From positions 3,100,001 through 3,164,000 of the forward strand of contig OY829843.1 of assembly GCA_963691885.1 (NCBI GenBank): a stretch of DNA of 64,000 nt, read 5' to 3'. The notes under the pieces were generated by a model. It was given only the letters and a program-made list of their open reading frames with translations. It was not told where the DNA came from and ran no database searches. This document shows positions 26,772-34,752 of the stretch, piece by piece (position 1 is the stretch's first letter; each line of letters starts with the position of its first letter). The translations under genes and the position numbers were made by a program. The DNA is from G963691885 sp963691885 (GTDB taxonomy: Bacteria; Pseudomonadota; Alphaproteobacteria; UBA8366; Aestuariispiraceae).

Positions 26772-26848
26772 TGGTCGGAGAGGCAGGATTTGAACCTGCG
26801 ACCTCCTCGTCCCGAACGAGGCGCGCTACCAAACTGCGCCACACTCCG
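26772..26848 (-). tRNA. tRNA-Pro (anticodon CGG)
   Basis: On the minus strand the 77-base gene folds into a cloverleaf: acceptor CGGAGTG/CTCTCCG, a D-arm with GCGCAGTTTGGTAGCGC, anticodon arm CCTCG-TTCGGGA-CGAGG with anticodon CGG, T-arm GCAGG-TTCAAAT-CCTGC, and an encoded CCA. The C1-G72 pair is the proline identity feature in bacteria. One acceptor pair (position 6:67) reads T-T, a mismatch. The discriminator is A. The 3' end faces the IS element. Confidence 0.95.
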
Positions 26849-26987
26849 CCAAAATTCTGATGGCCTGAAATCAGTCCCCAAAAAGGACGATCACCAAGCT
26901 CTGGCGTGTATAGCCAAAGCACCCGAACCGTGCAAGCCTGATGGCCGTGCGAAAGCTGTCAAAATGTCAGTATCCGGGAGGTGTAAA

Positions 26988-27542
26988 ATGAGCGATATCG
27001 GACCCGAAGATGTTCTGAAATTCTGGTTTGAAGAATGTTCCAGCAGTGACTGGTTCTCCAGAAGCGACGCTTTTGACGCCGGGTTACAAGCCCGTTTCGG
27101 CGCGACCTTGGAGGCCGCCGCCGCCGGGGAGCTTGATTCCTGGATGCAGACCGATCGTGGTGCCCTGGCGCTGCTGATTGTGCTGGATCAGTTCTCCCGC
27201 AACCTCTTTCGTGGGTCGCCTCGCAGTTTTGCCCAGGATGCCAAAGCCCTCGATATTGCGCGGCAACTCGTTGATGCGGGAAAAGACCGTCAATTTGGCG
27301 AGTTTGAAAAACTTTTTCTCTATATGCCGTTTGAGCACAGTGAAGACCTGCCTGATCAGGAAAGATGCGTCGAACTTGTCGGCAACCTGGCGGACAAATC
27401 CTATCTGGAATACGCAATTGCCCACCGGGATGTGATTGCGGAATTTGGCCGTTTCCCGCACCGAAACGGCGTTCTTGGGCGTGAAATGACCTCGGCTGAA
27501 CAGGATTATCTGGATGGTGGCGGCCGGTATTTCAGTAAATAA
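26988..27542 (+). CDS. DUF924 family protein
   Basis: A 184-residue helical protein with the DUF924 signatures VLKFWFEE at the start, DRGALALLIVLDQFSRNLFR, LYMPFEHSED and GRFPHRNGVLGREMT. The fold is TPR-like and present in many proteobacteria, but no activity is established. The ATG at 26988 with GGGAGG upstream gives the family length; the longer in-frame extension overlaps the tRNA gene and is rejected. It stands alone between tRNA-Pro and the CBS-domain gene. Confidence 0.88.
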   Translation: MSDIGPEDVLKFWFEECSSSDWFSRSDAFDAGLQARFGATLEAAAAGELDSWMQTDRGALALLIVLDQFSRNLFRGSPRSFAQDAKALDIARQLVDAGKDRQFGEFEKLFLYMPFEHSEDLPDQERCVELVGNLADKSYLEYAIAHRDVIAEFGRFPHRNGVLGREMTSAEQDYLDGGGRYFSK

Positions 27543-27694
27543 TTTAGGGTTTTTCTATGGAAACAGGTTTGCGGGCGATTGGAAATTGCGCAATACTTTC
27601 GATAGAAAACACAAATACAGCGTTTCGGCAGTCGATCTGGCCGACAGTATAGCGGTCACCGCCGGGTGCCAAACGTCCTGAAGGGGGGGGTGCT

Positions 27695-28129
27695 ATGACT
27701 GTTGCGTCGATACTGAAAAACAAACCAACCGAAGTTTTTTCCCTAACACCTAAACAGACCGTGGCCGAAGCCGTTGCCATGTTGTCGGCCAAGAAAATTG
27801 GTGCTGCCATCGTGTCTGACGCCGGTGGAAGCCTGGTCGGGATTCTGTCTGAGCGCGATGTTGTGCGCGGTTTGGGTGAGCAGGGCCCGGAAGTCCTGCA
27901 AAGCCTGGTCTCAGACCTGATGACACGCAATGTCCAGACCTGCTCGGTCTCTGAAACGAGTGACGGTCTGATGCGGCGTATGACCGACGGCCGTTTTCGC
28001 CATCTGCCCGTTGTTGAGGACGGCAATGTGATTGGGGTCGTCTCCATAGGCGATATCGTGAAGAGCCGGATCAGCCAGCTTGAGTCTGAAACAGAGGCGA
28101 TGCGGGAGTATATTGCCGGGCACGGTTGA
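27695..28129 (+). CDS. tandem CBS-domain protein
   Basis: The 144-residue protein consists of two CBS motifs (residues about 8-65 and 74-130) and nothing else. The characteristic strings SLVGILSERDVVRGL and GNVIGVVSIGDIVKSRI are visible. Such stand-alone CBS pairs bind adenine nucleotides or SAM and adjust the activity of partner enzymes; the partner here is unknown. A G-rich run (AAGGGGGGGG) precedes the ATG and can act as ribosome site. The gene is followed by the structured leader of the ThDP enzyme gene. Confidence 0.88.
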   Translation: MTVASILKNKPTEVFSLTPKQTVAEAVAMLSAKKIGAAIVSDAGGSLVGILSERDVVRGLGEQGPEVLQSLVSDLMTRNVQTCSVSETSDGLMRRMTDGRFRHLPVVEDGNVIGVVSIGDIVKSRISQLESETEAMREYIAGHG

Positions 28130-28176
28130 CCTTCGCGCTTCTTTCGTCCTTTCTGAATAAATGGTGTCTTGAAACA

Positions 28177-28262
28177 CTGGACGGTGTCCAGATTGGTCCC
28201 TTGTCACCCATAATCCGTGTTTGTTTTGGACCGGTTCGCCGTCGGATCGGTCCTGATTTTTT
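28177..28262 (+). promoter_or_regulatory. terminator-like hairpin in the leader of the ThDP enzyme gene (possible attenuator)
   Basis: An 11-bp stem, GGACCGGTTCG (28228-28238) with CGGATCGGTCC (28243-28253) around loop CCGT, is followed by TGATTTTTT. The ribosome site GGAGAG comes at 28263 and the ATG at 28278. An upstream hairpin CTGGAC-GGT-GTCCAG occupies 28177-28191. ATTGGTCC at 28192-28199 could pair with GGACCGGT, the left arm of the terminator, giving an antiterminator. Alternatively it is simply the terminator of the CBS gene, but then the next gene has almost no room for its own promoter. Confidence 0.5.
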
Positions 28263-28277
28263 GGAGAGTTATCGGTC

Positions 28278-29822
28278 ATGAATGGTGCGCAATCACTGGT
28301 GAAAACCCTTTTGGCCGGGGGGGTCGATGTCTGTTTTGCCAATCCAGGAACGTCAGAGATGCATTTCGTCGCTGCGTTGGATGAACACCCCGAAATGCGG
28401 TGCATTCTGGGCCTTCATGAGACGGTTGTGACTGGTGCGGCCGATGGATATGCCCGGATGGCCGACAAGCCAGCGGCAACACTGCTGCATCTGGGGCCGG
28501 GGCTGGGGAACGGTCTGGCCAATTTACACAATGCCCGTCGTGCAAGATCGCCCATGGTGAATGTGGTTGGCGAGCATGCGCTGGAGCATTTGGTTTATAA
28601 CGCGCCGCTAACCTCCGACATCGAGGGGATTGCAAAGCCGGTATCGGATTGGGTGCGGACCTCGGTCAGTGCAGAAACGGTTGCGCGGGATGCGGCAGAC
28701 GCGATAATGGCGGCCCGCAAGTGTCCCGGCCAGATTGCGACATTGATCCTGCCAGCGGACACCGCCTGGAATGAAGCAAGCCAGATTGGCAAGATTGCAG
28801 AGCCCGCAGCGCCGGGCGTTCCATCTGATGCAGCAATTGATGCTGCTGCGAAGGCGATGAAATCCGGTGTGCCCACCATGCTGTTTCTGGGGGACGCAGC
28901 CCTGCGTGAAGACGCTTTGCTCTCGGCCGGGAAAATTGCGGAGGGAACAGGATGCGCCCTCTTTGCCCCGATTTCGAACAAACGGATAGAGCGCGGTGCC
29001 GGTCGGTATCCGATCAATCGGATACCCTATCCAATTTTGGATTCTCGTAATCTCGTCAGTGAATATGGCAATGCCATAATGATCGGTGCCCGTGACCCTG
29101 CTGCATTCTTCAAATATCCGGACAGGCCAAGTCGTGTGTTTCCGGACGAGATGAATGTGATTGAACTCGCAGATCCTTCTATGGATCTGGCCGTGGTTCT
29201 GGAAATGCTGGCGGACGCGGTTGGCGCGTCATCGGTCCAGCCAAAGCTTAACTCACTTGAACGGCCGGACGTCCCGGGCGGGCGGATATCGCCAGACAAG
29301 ATAGCGGTTCTTCTGGCGGCTCTGATGCCGGACCAGGCCATCATTTCCGATGAGACGATCACAACCGGCCGTCAATTCTTTCCCGGAACCCATAATACAG
29401 CTGCCCATGACTGGTTGCAGATTACCGGCGGGGCGATCGGGGTGGGGATACCCTTGGCGACAGGCGCGGCCATCGCATCGCCGGGACGTCGGGTGATCAA
29501 CCTTCAGGCGGATGGATCAGGTCTGTATTCCGTTCAGGGGCTGTGGACGCAGGCGCGGGAAAGGCTCGACGTTACGACCCTTATCTTTGCCAATCACAGC
29601 TATGCCATTCTGCAGGGTGAGATGACGAATGTCGGTGTTCAGAATCCGGGGCGGAGCGCGATGGATATGCTCAGCCTGGATCGGCCCCGGATTGACTGGA
29701 TCCATCTGGCAAATGGCTTTGGGGTGACGGGTGGCCGTGCCGATACGATGGAAGAGCTGTGTGACCTCTTCGTGGCCAGTTTGAAAGAGCCTGGCCCCTT
29801 TGTGATCGAAGTTCAGGTCTGA
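28278..29822 (+). CDS. acetolactate synthase large-subunit-like ThDP enzyme
   Basis: The 514-residue protein has the three domains of the pyruvate oxidase/AHAS family. The catalytic glutamate is in CILGLHETVVTGAADGYARM near residue 51, and the ThDP-Mg motif is QADGSGLYSVQGLWTQARE followed by TLIFANHSYAIL, near residue 420. It is shorter than IlvB/IlvI (about 570), and no regulatory subunit (ilvN) or ilvC is adjacent. It is thus more likely a carboligase or decarboxylase of the MdlC/uncharacterised group than the branched-chain enzyme. It may be controlled by the leader hairpin immediately before it. Substrate unknown. Confidence 0.85.
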   Translation: MNGAQSLVKTLLAGGVDVCFANPGTSEMHFVAALDEHPEMRCILGLHETVVTGAADGYARMADKPAATLLHLGPGLGNGLANLHNARRARSPMVNVVGEHALEHLVYNAPLTSDIEGIAKPVSDWVRTSVSAETVARDAADAIMAARKCPGQIATLILPADTAWNEASQIGKIAEPAAPGVPSDAAIDAAAKAMKSGVPTMLFLGDAALREDALLSAGKIAEGTGCALFAPISNKRIERGAGRYPINRIPYPILDSRNLVSEYGNAIMIGARDPAAFFKYPDRPSRVFPDEMNVIELADPSMDLAVVLEMLADAVGASSVQPKLNSLERPDVPGGRISPDKIAVLLAALMPDQAIISDETITTGRQFFPGTHNTAAHDWLQITGGAIGVGIPLATGAAIASPGRRVINLQADGSGLYSVQGLWTQARERLDVTTLIFANHSYAILQGEMTNVGVQNPGRSAMDMLSLDRPRIDWIHLANGFGVTGGRADTMEELCDLFVASLKEPGPFVIEVQV

Positions 29823-29849
29823 CAAAAAGGGTGGGATGGTTTGGCCGGT

Positions 29850-30872
29850 TCAGTAAGCCCGCTCAATACTGAAATCAACGATTTCGATCAGCGCTGATTT
29901 CACTGGTGAGTTTGGAAAGACACCAAGCGCATCGCGTGCAATCGCACCATAGTGGCGGGCGCGGTCTACACTGTCGGTCAGGGCATTGTGCTTATCCATG
30001 ATGGCGATCGCTTTTTCCAAGTCGCCGTCTTCCTGCTCCAGATCTGCAATGGTTCTCCGCCAGAAGGCACGCTCATCCTCGTCACCCCGACGCCAGGCCA
30101 GAATGATGGGCAGGGTCACTTTCCCTTCCCGGAAGTCATCGCCAATGGTTTTACCAAGTTCTGCCTGCTTTGCCGAGAAATCGAGCACATCGTCGATAAG
30201 CTGGAAGGCGACACCAAGATTCATGCCAAAGCTTTCCAGCGCTTCTTCTTCAACCCGTGGCCGGTCGGCAACAACCGCACCAACCTGGCACGCCGCTGCG
30301 AACAGCGTTGCAGTCTTTGACCGGATCACCTCCAGATAGGCCTCTTCAGACGCCTGAGGGTCATTGGCCGTCATCAATTGCAGGACTTCACCCTGTGCGA
30401 TGATGGCGGACGCATCGGAGAGGATCTTCAGGACCTGAAGGGAACCGTCGGCGACCATCAGCTGAAACGCGCGGGAAAACAGGAAATCGCCAACAAGAAC
30501 CGACGCCTGATTTCCCCAGACGGCATTCGCCGTATCCTGACCGCGGCGCATATCACTCTCATCCACCACATCGTCATGCAGCAGGGTTGCGGTGTGAATG
30601 AACTCTACACAGGCGGCGAGACCAATATGGCGCTCGCCTTCATAGCCGCACATATCGGCTGCGGCCAGTGTCAGCATGGGGCGCAGGCGTTTACCGCCCG
30701 CTGCAATGATATGCCCTGCCAATTGCGGGATCAGTGCGACAGGGCTTTGCATATTGTCGATGATATGCTGATTGACCGCCTTGATGTCGTCTTCAACAAG
30801 CCGAAGCAACGGATCGAATGACGGTTTGCCGCCGTCATCCTTGTTTTGCTTCATATCAACTACTACACCCAT
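29850..30872 (-). CDS. ispB: octaprenyl/decaprenyl diphosphate synthase (long-chain polyprenyl synthetase)
   Basis: A 340-residue trans-prenyltransferase making the quinone side chain. The first aspartate-rich motif is DDVVDESD and the second DDVLDF, with GGKRLRPMLTL near the N-terminus; the DDxxD spacing without insertion is typical of long-chain synthases. I start at the ATG at 30872 (MGVVVDMKQN), as in related proteins; a TTG at 30884 and an ATG at 30854 are alternatives. It is divergent from the DUF2007-methyltransferase pair, an arrangement familiar from alphaproteobacteria. Chain length (C40 or C50) is not readable. Confidence 0.94.
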   Translation of the reverse strand: MGVVVDMKQNKDDGGKPSFDPLLRLVEDDIKAVNQHIIDNMQSPVALIPQLAGHIIAAGGKRLRPMLTLAAADMCGYEGERHIGLAACVEFIHTATLLHDDVVDESDMRRGQDTANAVWGNQASVLVGDFLFSRAFQLMVADGSLQVLKILSDASAIIAQGEVLQLMTANDPQASEEAYLEVIRSKTATLFAAACQVGAVVADRPRVEEEALESFGMNLGVAFQLIDDVLDFSAKQAELGKTIGDDFREGKVTLPIILAWRRGDEDERAFWRRTIADLEQEDGDLEKAIAIMDKHNALTDSVDRARHYGAIARDALGVFPNSPVKSALIEIVDFSIERAY

Positions 30873-31056
30873 TCTCTGATCCAAATCTCTTTATTTTGCG
30901 CGCGACGGACTAGAATTAGCCGGCGCGCACCATGTTTGCAAATTCAGACTAAGCTAGTGTGTGGTATGGTCAAGGAAGTGCGACAGTATGCGCTGGATTC
31001 CGGGCCCGGTTTTAACCCATTATCCCGTCTGTGAACGGTTTTAGGGCGTTGAGAGT

Positions 31057-31266
31057 ATGCGTGAACTGTTGAGAACGACAAATCCGGTGCGGGTTTCCTT
31101 TCTGCGGGCGTTGCTTGCCGCCGAGGATATAGAGTTGGTGGAACTGGACGCCTATATCAGCGCCGTTGAAGGATCGATAGGGGCCTTTCCCCGCCGCCTG
31201 GTGGTTGAGGACGAGGATTATGATCGCGCTGTCCGCGTTCTTAAGGAAGCGGGCGAACATTGGTAG
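31057..31266 (+). CDS. DUF2007 domain-containing small protein
   Basis: The 69-residue protein matches the DUF2007 pattern: MRELLRTTNPVRVSFLRALL, a central acidic beta strand (DIELVELDAYIS) and a C-terminal VVEDEDYDRAVRVLKEAGEHW. The fold is ferredoxin-like and related to PII-type signal domains, but no function is known. The stop overlaps the start of the methyltransferase gene, so the two are co-translated. Confidence 0.88.
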   Translation: MRELLRTTNPVRVSFLRALLAAEDIELVELDAYISAVEGSIGAFPRRLVVEDEDYDRAVRVLKEAGEHW

Positions 31267-32024
31267 ACGCTGCGGACCTCAGAAACTCAGTGGAAACGAC
31301 CGAAGATGCGTTTCTTGGCGGGCGCATCATGGCCCGGCAATTGAAGGACGGGTATCGGGCAGCTGTGGACACGGTCATGCTTGCCGCGGCCACACCGAAA
31401 CTGAATAAGGGCGGGTCTCTGCTGGAACTGGGCTGTGGTGTCGGTGTGGCCAGCCTGTGTTATGCCGCGCGAAACCCGGTCGGGACGATCACCGGCGTTG
31501 AACTGGCCCCGGTGCCCGTTGAACTGGCGCTGGAAAACAGCCGCCGCAACGGTTATGCGGAGCGATTTTTGCCGGTTCAGGGGAATATTCTGGACCTTCA
31601 TGCTCTGGGGTTGACTGGACAATTCGATCAAGTGATGGCTAACCCCCCTTACTTGGCTGAAGGGCATGCCTATCTGTCACCGAACGCGGACCGCCGACGC
31701 AGCAATGTGGAGGCTGAGGGGGCACTCTCTGACTGGTTGCACGCGATGATACAGGCGCTAAAGCCCAAGGGTGGCCTGACCCTGGTACAGCGGGCGGACC
31801 GGTTGGCTGAGATTATCGATCTCTTGGACGGGCGCGTCGGGGAAATCGAGATCATCCCGCTTTGGCCGCGGGCAGGAATTGCCGCCAAACGTGTCATTGT
31901 AAGGGCCAGAAAAGGGGTGCAAGGGGGAAGCAAACTTCATCCAGGCCTTGTCCTGCATGGCGAGGGCAATGATTTCACACCGATGGCGGCCGGTATTCTG
32001 CGCCGTGGCGAGGCTTTAATTTAG
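31260..32024 (+). CDS. TrmN6-like SAM-dependent methyltransferase
   Basis: The 254-residue protein has a Rossmann SAM domain (LLELGCGVGVASLCYAAR) and the NPPY motif in VMANPPYLAEG, which marks N6-adenine or glutamine methyltransferases. The closest recognisable group is YfiC/TrmN6, which methylates A37 of tRNA-Val; that assignment is tentative. The likely start is the TTG at 31260, overlapping the DUF2007 stop, with AGGAAG upstream; a GTG at 31290 is an alternative. It is coupled to the DUF2007 gene. Confidence 0.82.
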   Translation: MVDAADLRNSVETTEDAFLGGRIMARQLKDGYRAAVDTVMLAAATPKLNKGGSLLELGCGVGVASLCYAARNPVGTITGVELAPVPVELALENSRRNGYAERFLPVQGNILDLHALGLTGQFDQVMANPPYLAEGHAYLSPNADRRRSNVEAEGALSDWLHAMIQALKPKGGLTLVQRADRLAEIIDLLDGRVGEIEIIPLWPRAGIAAKRVIVRARKGVQGGSKLHPGLVLHGEGNDFTPMAAGILRRGEALI

Positions 32025-32140
32025 AGCAAACTTATGGTACTCTGCCGCGCTCAGAAATGCTTTCCAGAAGGTCCAGCGTTTCTGGAACGGGTTTTGCATC
32101 GCTTTAACCCAGCGATATCTGAGCCAGAAAGGCACGTTAG

Positions 32141-33301
32141 ATGGTTGATTCTATTGCCCGAAGTCAGGGTAACGTCGTGGTGGCCGCGACGCTGAACCGT
32201 GCGTTGAAACCGGCCGGATTTGAGCGGATCGGCCGGAACGAGCCCATCGTTATCAAGGGTTTCTCCACCGATACAGCTACCCAATTGTTTCAGCCGATCA
32301 CAAATGTGATCGATGCCCAGAATGCGCTTCTGGAACAACGGATATTCAACCGCCTGCAAGAGGAACCGGAACGGGTCGACGCCAGGACCGTTGCGGCCCG
32401 GTTCAGAACACGGGAACGCAACGAAAACCCGGCGTTAAGGCGCACCCCGGATCAGGTTCTCGAAGATCTGCGGATACGGTTCGGGATAACCAGCGAGGGT
32501 CCGCGCACCGATTTTGCCTCCGTTTCGAACCGCCCCAGTCTTAGCGAGCTTTTCGGGGCCAGCTCTGGCGAAACTGGTAGCAACAATCTCAGCAGTGGAT
32601 TCACCTCAGACACCGGGCTCAGTCCGCTCCAGAGTTCGCGCGTTGCGATCGCCAAAGAGGCAACGCTGGATATTTCCGACTTGTCTCTGGGGACATCATC
32701 TTCAACGCCGGAACGCATCCTTGTGCGCCTCGACAGCAGTGAGCGGGGCAGTGAGGATGAACTTGGCGTTGCCCAAGGCAAACTTCTCTTGAACGGTACC
32801 GAACTGCAGAACGGGGTGGTTCATAGCCTGACCGTGGCTGAATATAACTCCCTGCAATACGTGGCCCGCGATATTGAGGCGCTTGATTATCTGAGTGTCA
32901 TTGGTGTTGACGATACCAATCAAACCCGCGGCGAGGCGGTTACCACGGCAATCTCTACCAGTGCCAGTGGCGTGGAGCGCTTCCTGAGAGATGGTCTGGA
33001 GCGGTTTGAATTCATTGCGAAGACAGAGGCTGGAATTCCGGTGCCCCGCGTTTCCATCGATTTCGAAGGCACATTCGTGAACGGTGACATTCTGAGTGAC
33101 ATCAACGCTGGCCTGATTGAGGTCAGTGTCAACCAATTCGGCAATCTCGACAACGGAGGAACCAACCTCCTGCTGCAGTCCAGCGGCAACACGCTGGACG
33201 TGACCTTCGGGTCATCCCCCCCGCTTGACGGTGTCGTGGTGAATATCAAGGCCCTGGATGACAGCGTCGATATTTCTGACATCCAGGTAAAACTGGGTTA
33301 G
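32141..33301 (+). CDS. hypothetical protein, 386 residues, possible beta-rich surface/filament-type C-terminus
   Basis: I do not recognise this protein. The first 130 residues are helical and charged (IFNRLQEEPERVDARTVAAR). A Ser/Gly/Thr/Asn-rich linker follows (about 130-190, SSGETGSNNLSSGFTSDTG). The remainder is beta-rich and acidic with repeated hydrophobic-polar alternation (GVVVNIKALDDSVDISDIQV). There is no signal peptide or membrane helix. AGAAAGG before the ATG is a fair ribosome site, and a strong bidirectional terminator follows, so it is a real transcription unit. It interrupts an otherwise conserved gene order. Confidence 0.7.
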   Translation: MVDSIARSQGNVVVAATLNRALKPAGFERIGRNEPIVIKGFSTDTATQLFQPITNVIDAQNALLEQRIFNRLQEEPERVDARTVAARFRTRERNENPALRRTPDQVLEDLRIRFGITSEGPRTDFASVSNRPSLSELFGASSGETGSNNLSSGFTSDTGLSPLQSSRVAIAKEATLDISDLSLGTSSSTPERILVRLDSSERGSEDELGVAQGKLLLNGTELQNGVVHSLTVAEYNSLQYVARDIEALDYLSVIGVDDTNQTRGEAVTTAISTSASGVERFLRDGLERFEFIAKTEAGIPVPRVSIDFEGTFVNGDILSDINAGLIEVSVNQFGNLDNGGTNLLLQSSGNTLDVTFGSSPPLDGVVVNIKALDDSVDISDIQVKLG

Positions 33302-33321
33302 CGAACATCCCCTTGGAACAA

Positions 33322-33350
33322 AAAAAGAGGTCCGCGAGGGACCTCTTTTT
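33322..33350. terminator. bidirectional intrinsic terminator
   Basis: A 12-bp stem, A-rich on the left and T-rich on the right, pairs AAAAAGAGGTCC (33322-33333) with GGACCTCTTTTT (33339-33350) around loop GCGAG. It stands between the 386-residue gene and the convergent 75-residue gene and can serve both because each strand ends in a T run. Confidence 0.9.
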
Positions 33351-33367
33351 CGTTCGTTCAAACAGCA

Positions 33368-33595
33368 TCAGGCCTGACGTGCGGGCTCCAGACCAAGATT
33401 TGGTGCCTGCCAGCCCATGAGGGCTTTCACGTCACCCTTGATCCGGTTGAGCAATTGGCGGCGCACCAGACGGTCGCGCTCTTTCTTTTCTTCCCGGCGG
33501 ACCTGCTCGCGGGTATAGGCCGCAAAGCGCTCATCCATAGCCGGGTCTTCCTGACGGGTGGTTACCATCATTGTGTCGTAATACGGGTTCATCAT
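33368..33595 (-). CDS. hypothetical small basic protein, 75 residues
   Basis: A short charged protein with a central helix very rich in Arg, Lys and Glu (TREQVRREEKKERDRLVRRQ) and a C-terminal WQAPNLGLEPARQA. GGAG lies nine bases before the first ATG; a second ATG follows directly. Codon use looks like that of neighbours and it ends at the shared terminator, which supports a real gene. I recognise no family. Confidence 0.62.
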   Translation of the reverse strand: MMNPYYDTMMVTTRQEDPAMDERFAAYTREQVRREEKKERDRLVRRQLLNRIKGDVKALMGWQAPNLGLEPARQA

Positions 33596-33756
33596 CGTTC
33601 TTACTCCGTCAAACAGGGGTCCAAAGGGATGCGGCCTGACCTTGTTGCTTCAATTTGCCTGTCCGGTCCGCTCTTGGATGTTTATATGCGCCCATCAGCG
33701 ACGGAATTCCAGTCAGAGATTCTTGACTATTCGTTAGTTCAGCTTAACTATTGAGC

Positions 33757-34698
33757 ATGCATCGATCACTTCCCCCTTTGACAGCCTTACGGGCGTTTGA
33801 GGCCGCAGCCCGGTACATGGCGGTCGGCAAGGCGGCTGATGAGCTGAACGTCACGCATGCTGCGGTAAGCCAGCAGATCCGGTCGCTTGAAAACTGGGTC
33901 GGTGTTCCACTCGTGCGCCGCGCGGGAAGGTCTCTTGCCCTGACGGAAACAGGCCATATTTATGCTGCGGAATTGCGGGAATCCTTTGAACAAATGGTAA
34001 GTGCCACCCAGGCCCTGAAACGGCGTGACTCCAAGCGCCCTGTCAAAATCACTTTGACCACCAGTTTTGCGTCCAGGTGGTTGATGCCGCGCCTGCACGG
34101 GTTTCGGTCCGTGCATCCAGATATCTCGATCCAGTTTGAGCCTGAAACGCGTGTGGTGGACCTGCTGCAAAGCGATTATGACTTTGCGATCCGATACGGG
34201 GCTGGCCGATGGCCACGTCTGAAGTCCACGCGGCTTGCGAACGGGGCTTTGATCCCGGTGTGTTCGCCCCTCTATCTGAAAAACGCGCCGCCCCTGGAAA
34301 AGGCTGAAGATCTCTTGAACCAACAGCTGTTGCATGAGCATGAGGTGGAGGAATGGACCCAGTGGCTTCGCCATAAAAAGGTTGATGACTTTGATCTCAG
34401 TGGTAAGACATCCCTTTTGGTCGGGCATCTGGCCCATCAGGCCGCCCTCCAGGGGGAGGGGATCTTTCTTTCTGCCTTGTCGTTGGTAGAGGATGACTTG
34501 AGGGAAGGTCGGCTGGTTCTTCCGCTTGGCCTTCGGGAAGATCGCTCGGCGGGATATTATCTGGTGACCCGGGAAGATGTGGCCCTTCGACCAATTGCCA
34601 AAATTCTGCATGACTGGATCCTGACCCAGGCGGAGGTCGATCAGGAGACAACCAATATCGATATCGACGATGCGTCTGTGGATATCGAAGCGGGGTAG
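33757..34698 (+). CDS. LysR family transcriptional regulator (GcvA-like)
   Basis: The 313-residue regulator has an N-terminal winged helix (LTALRAFEAAARYMAVGKAA, then DELNVTHAAVSQQIRSLE) and a periplasmic-binding-like effector domain (SFASRWLMPRLHGFRSVHPD). The string is typical of the GcvA branch, which controls glycine cleavage or antibiotic-resistance genes; target genes here are unknown. The ATG at 33757 is preferred to a TTG at 33751. It is not followed by an evident target gene, and no divergent partner exists upstream except the 75-residue gene. The acidic C-terminal tail (NIDIDDASVDIEAG) is unusual. Confidence 0.9.
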   Translation: MHRSLPPLTALRAFEAAARYMAVGKAADELNVTHAAVSQQIRSLENWVGVPLVRRAGRSLALTETGHIYAAELRESFEQMVSATQALKRRDSKRPVKITLTTSFASRWLMPRLHGFRSVHPDISIQFEPETRVVDLLQSDYDFAIRYGAGRWPRLKSTRLANGALIPVCSPLYLKNAPPLEKAEDLLNQQLLHEHEVEEWTQWLRHKKVDDFDLSGKTSLLVGHLAHQAALQGEGIFLSALSLVEDDLREGRLVLPLGLREDRSAGYYLVTREDVALRPIAKILHDWILTQAEVDQETTNIDIDDASVDIEAG

Positions 34699-34752
34699 AT
34701 TTATCTGGTTTCCGGGCTTGTCGGTTCGGGGTAATGACGCCAAATAGGGTCC

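Noticed and set aside
25496..26848. Genomic island or prophage integrated at tRNA-Pro
   Set aside because: Only a single IS481 element is present, with no tyrosine integrase and no duplicated tRNA 3' end.
28201..28281. TTG-initiated 26-codon leader frame ending at the start of the ThDP enzyme gene
   Set aside because: No ribosome site, no regulatory codon run and it reads straight through the hairpin; too weak to call a leader peptide.
28278..29822. Branched-chain biosynthesis gene ilvB
   Set aside because: The protein is too short and there is no ilvN or ilvC beside it; it fits the broader ThDP family better.
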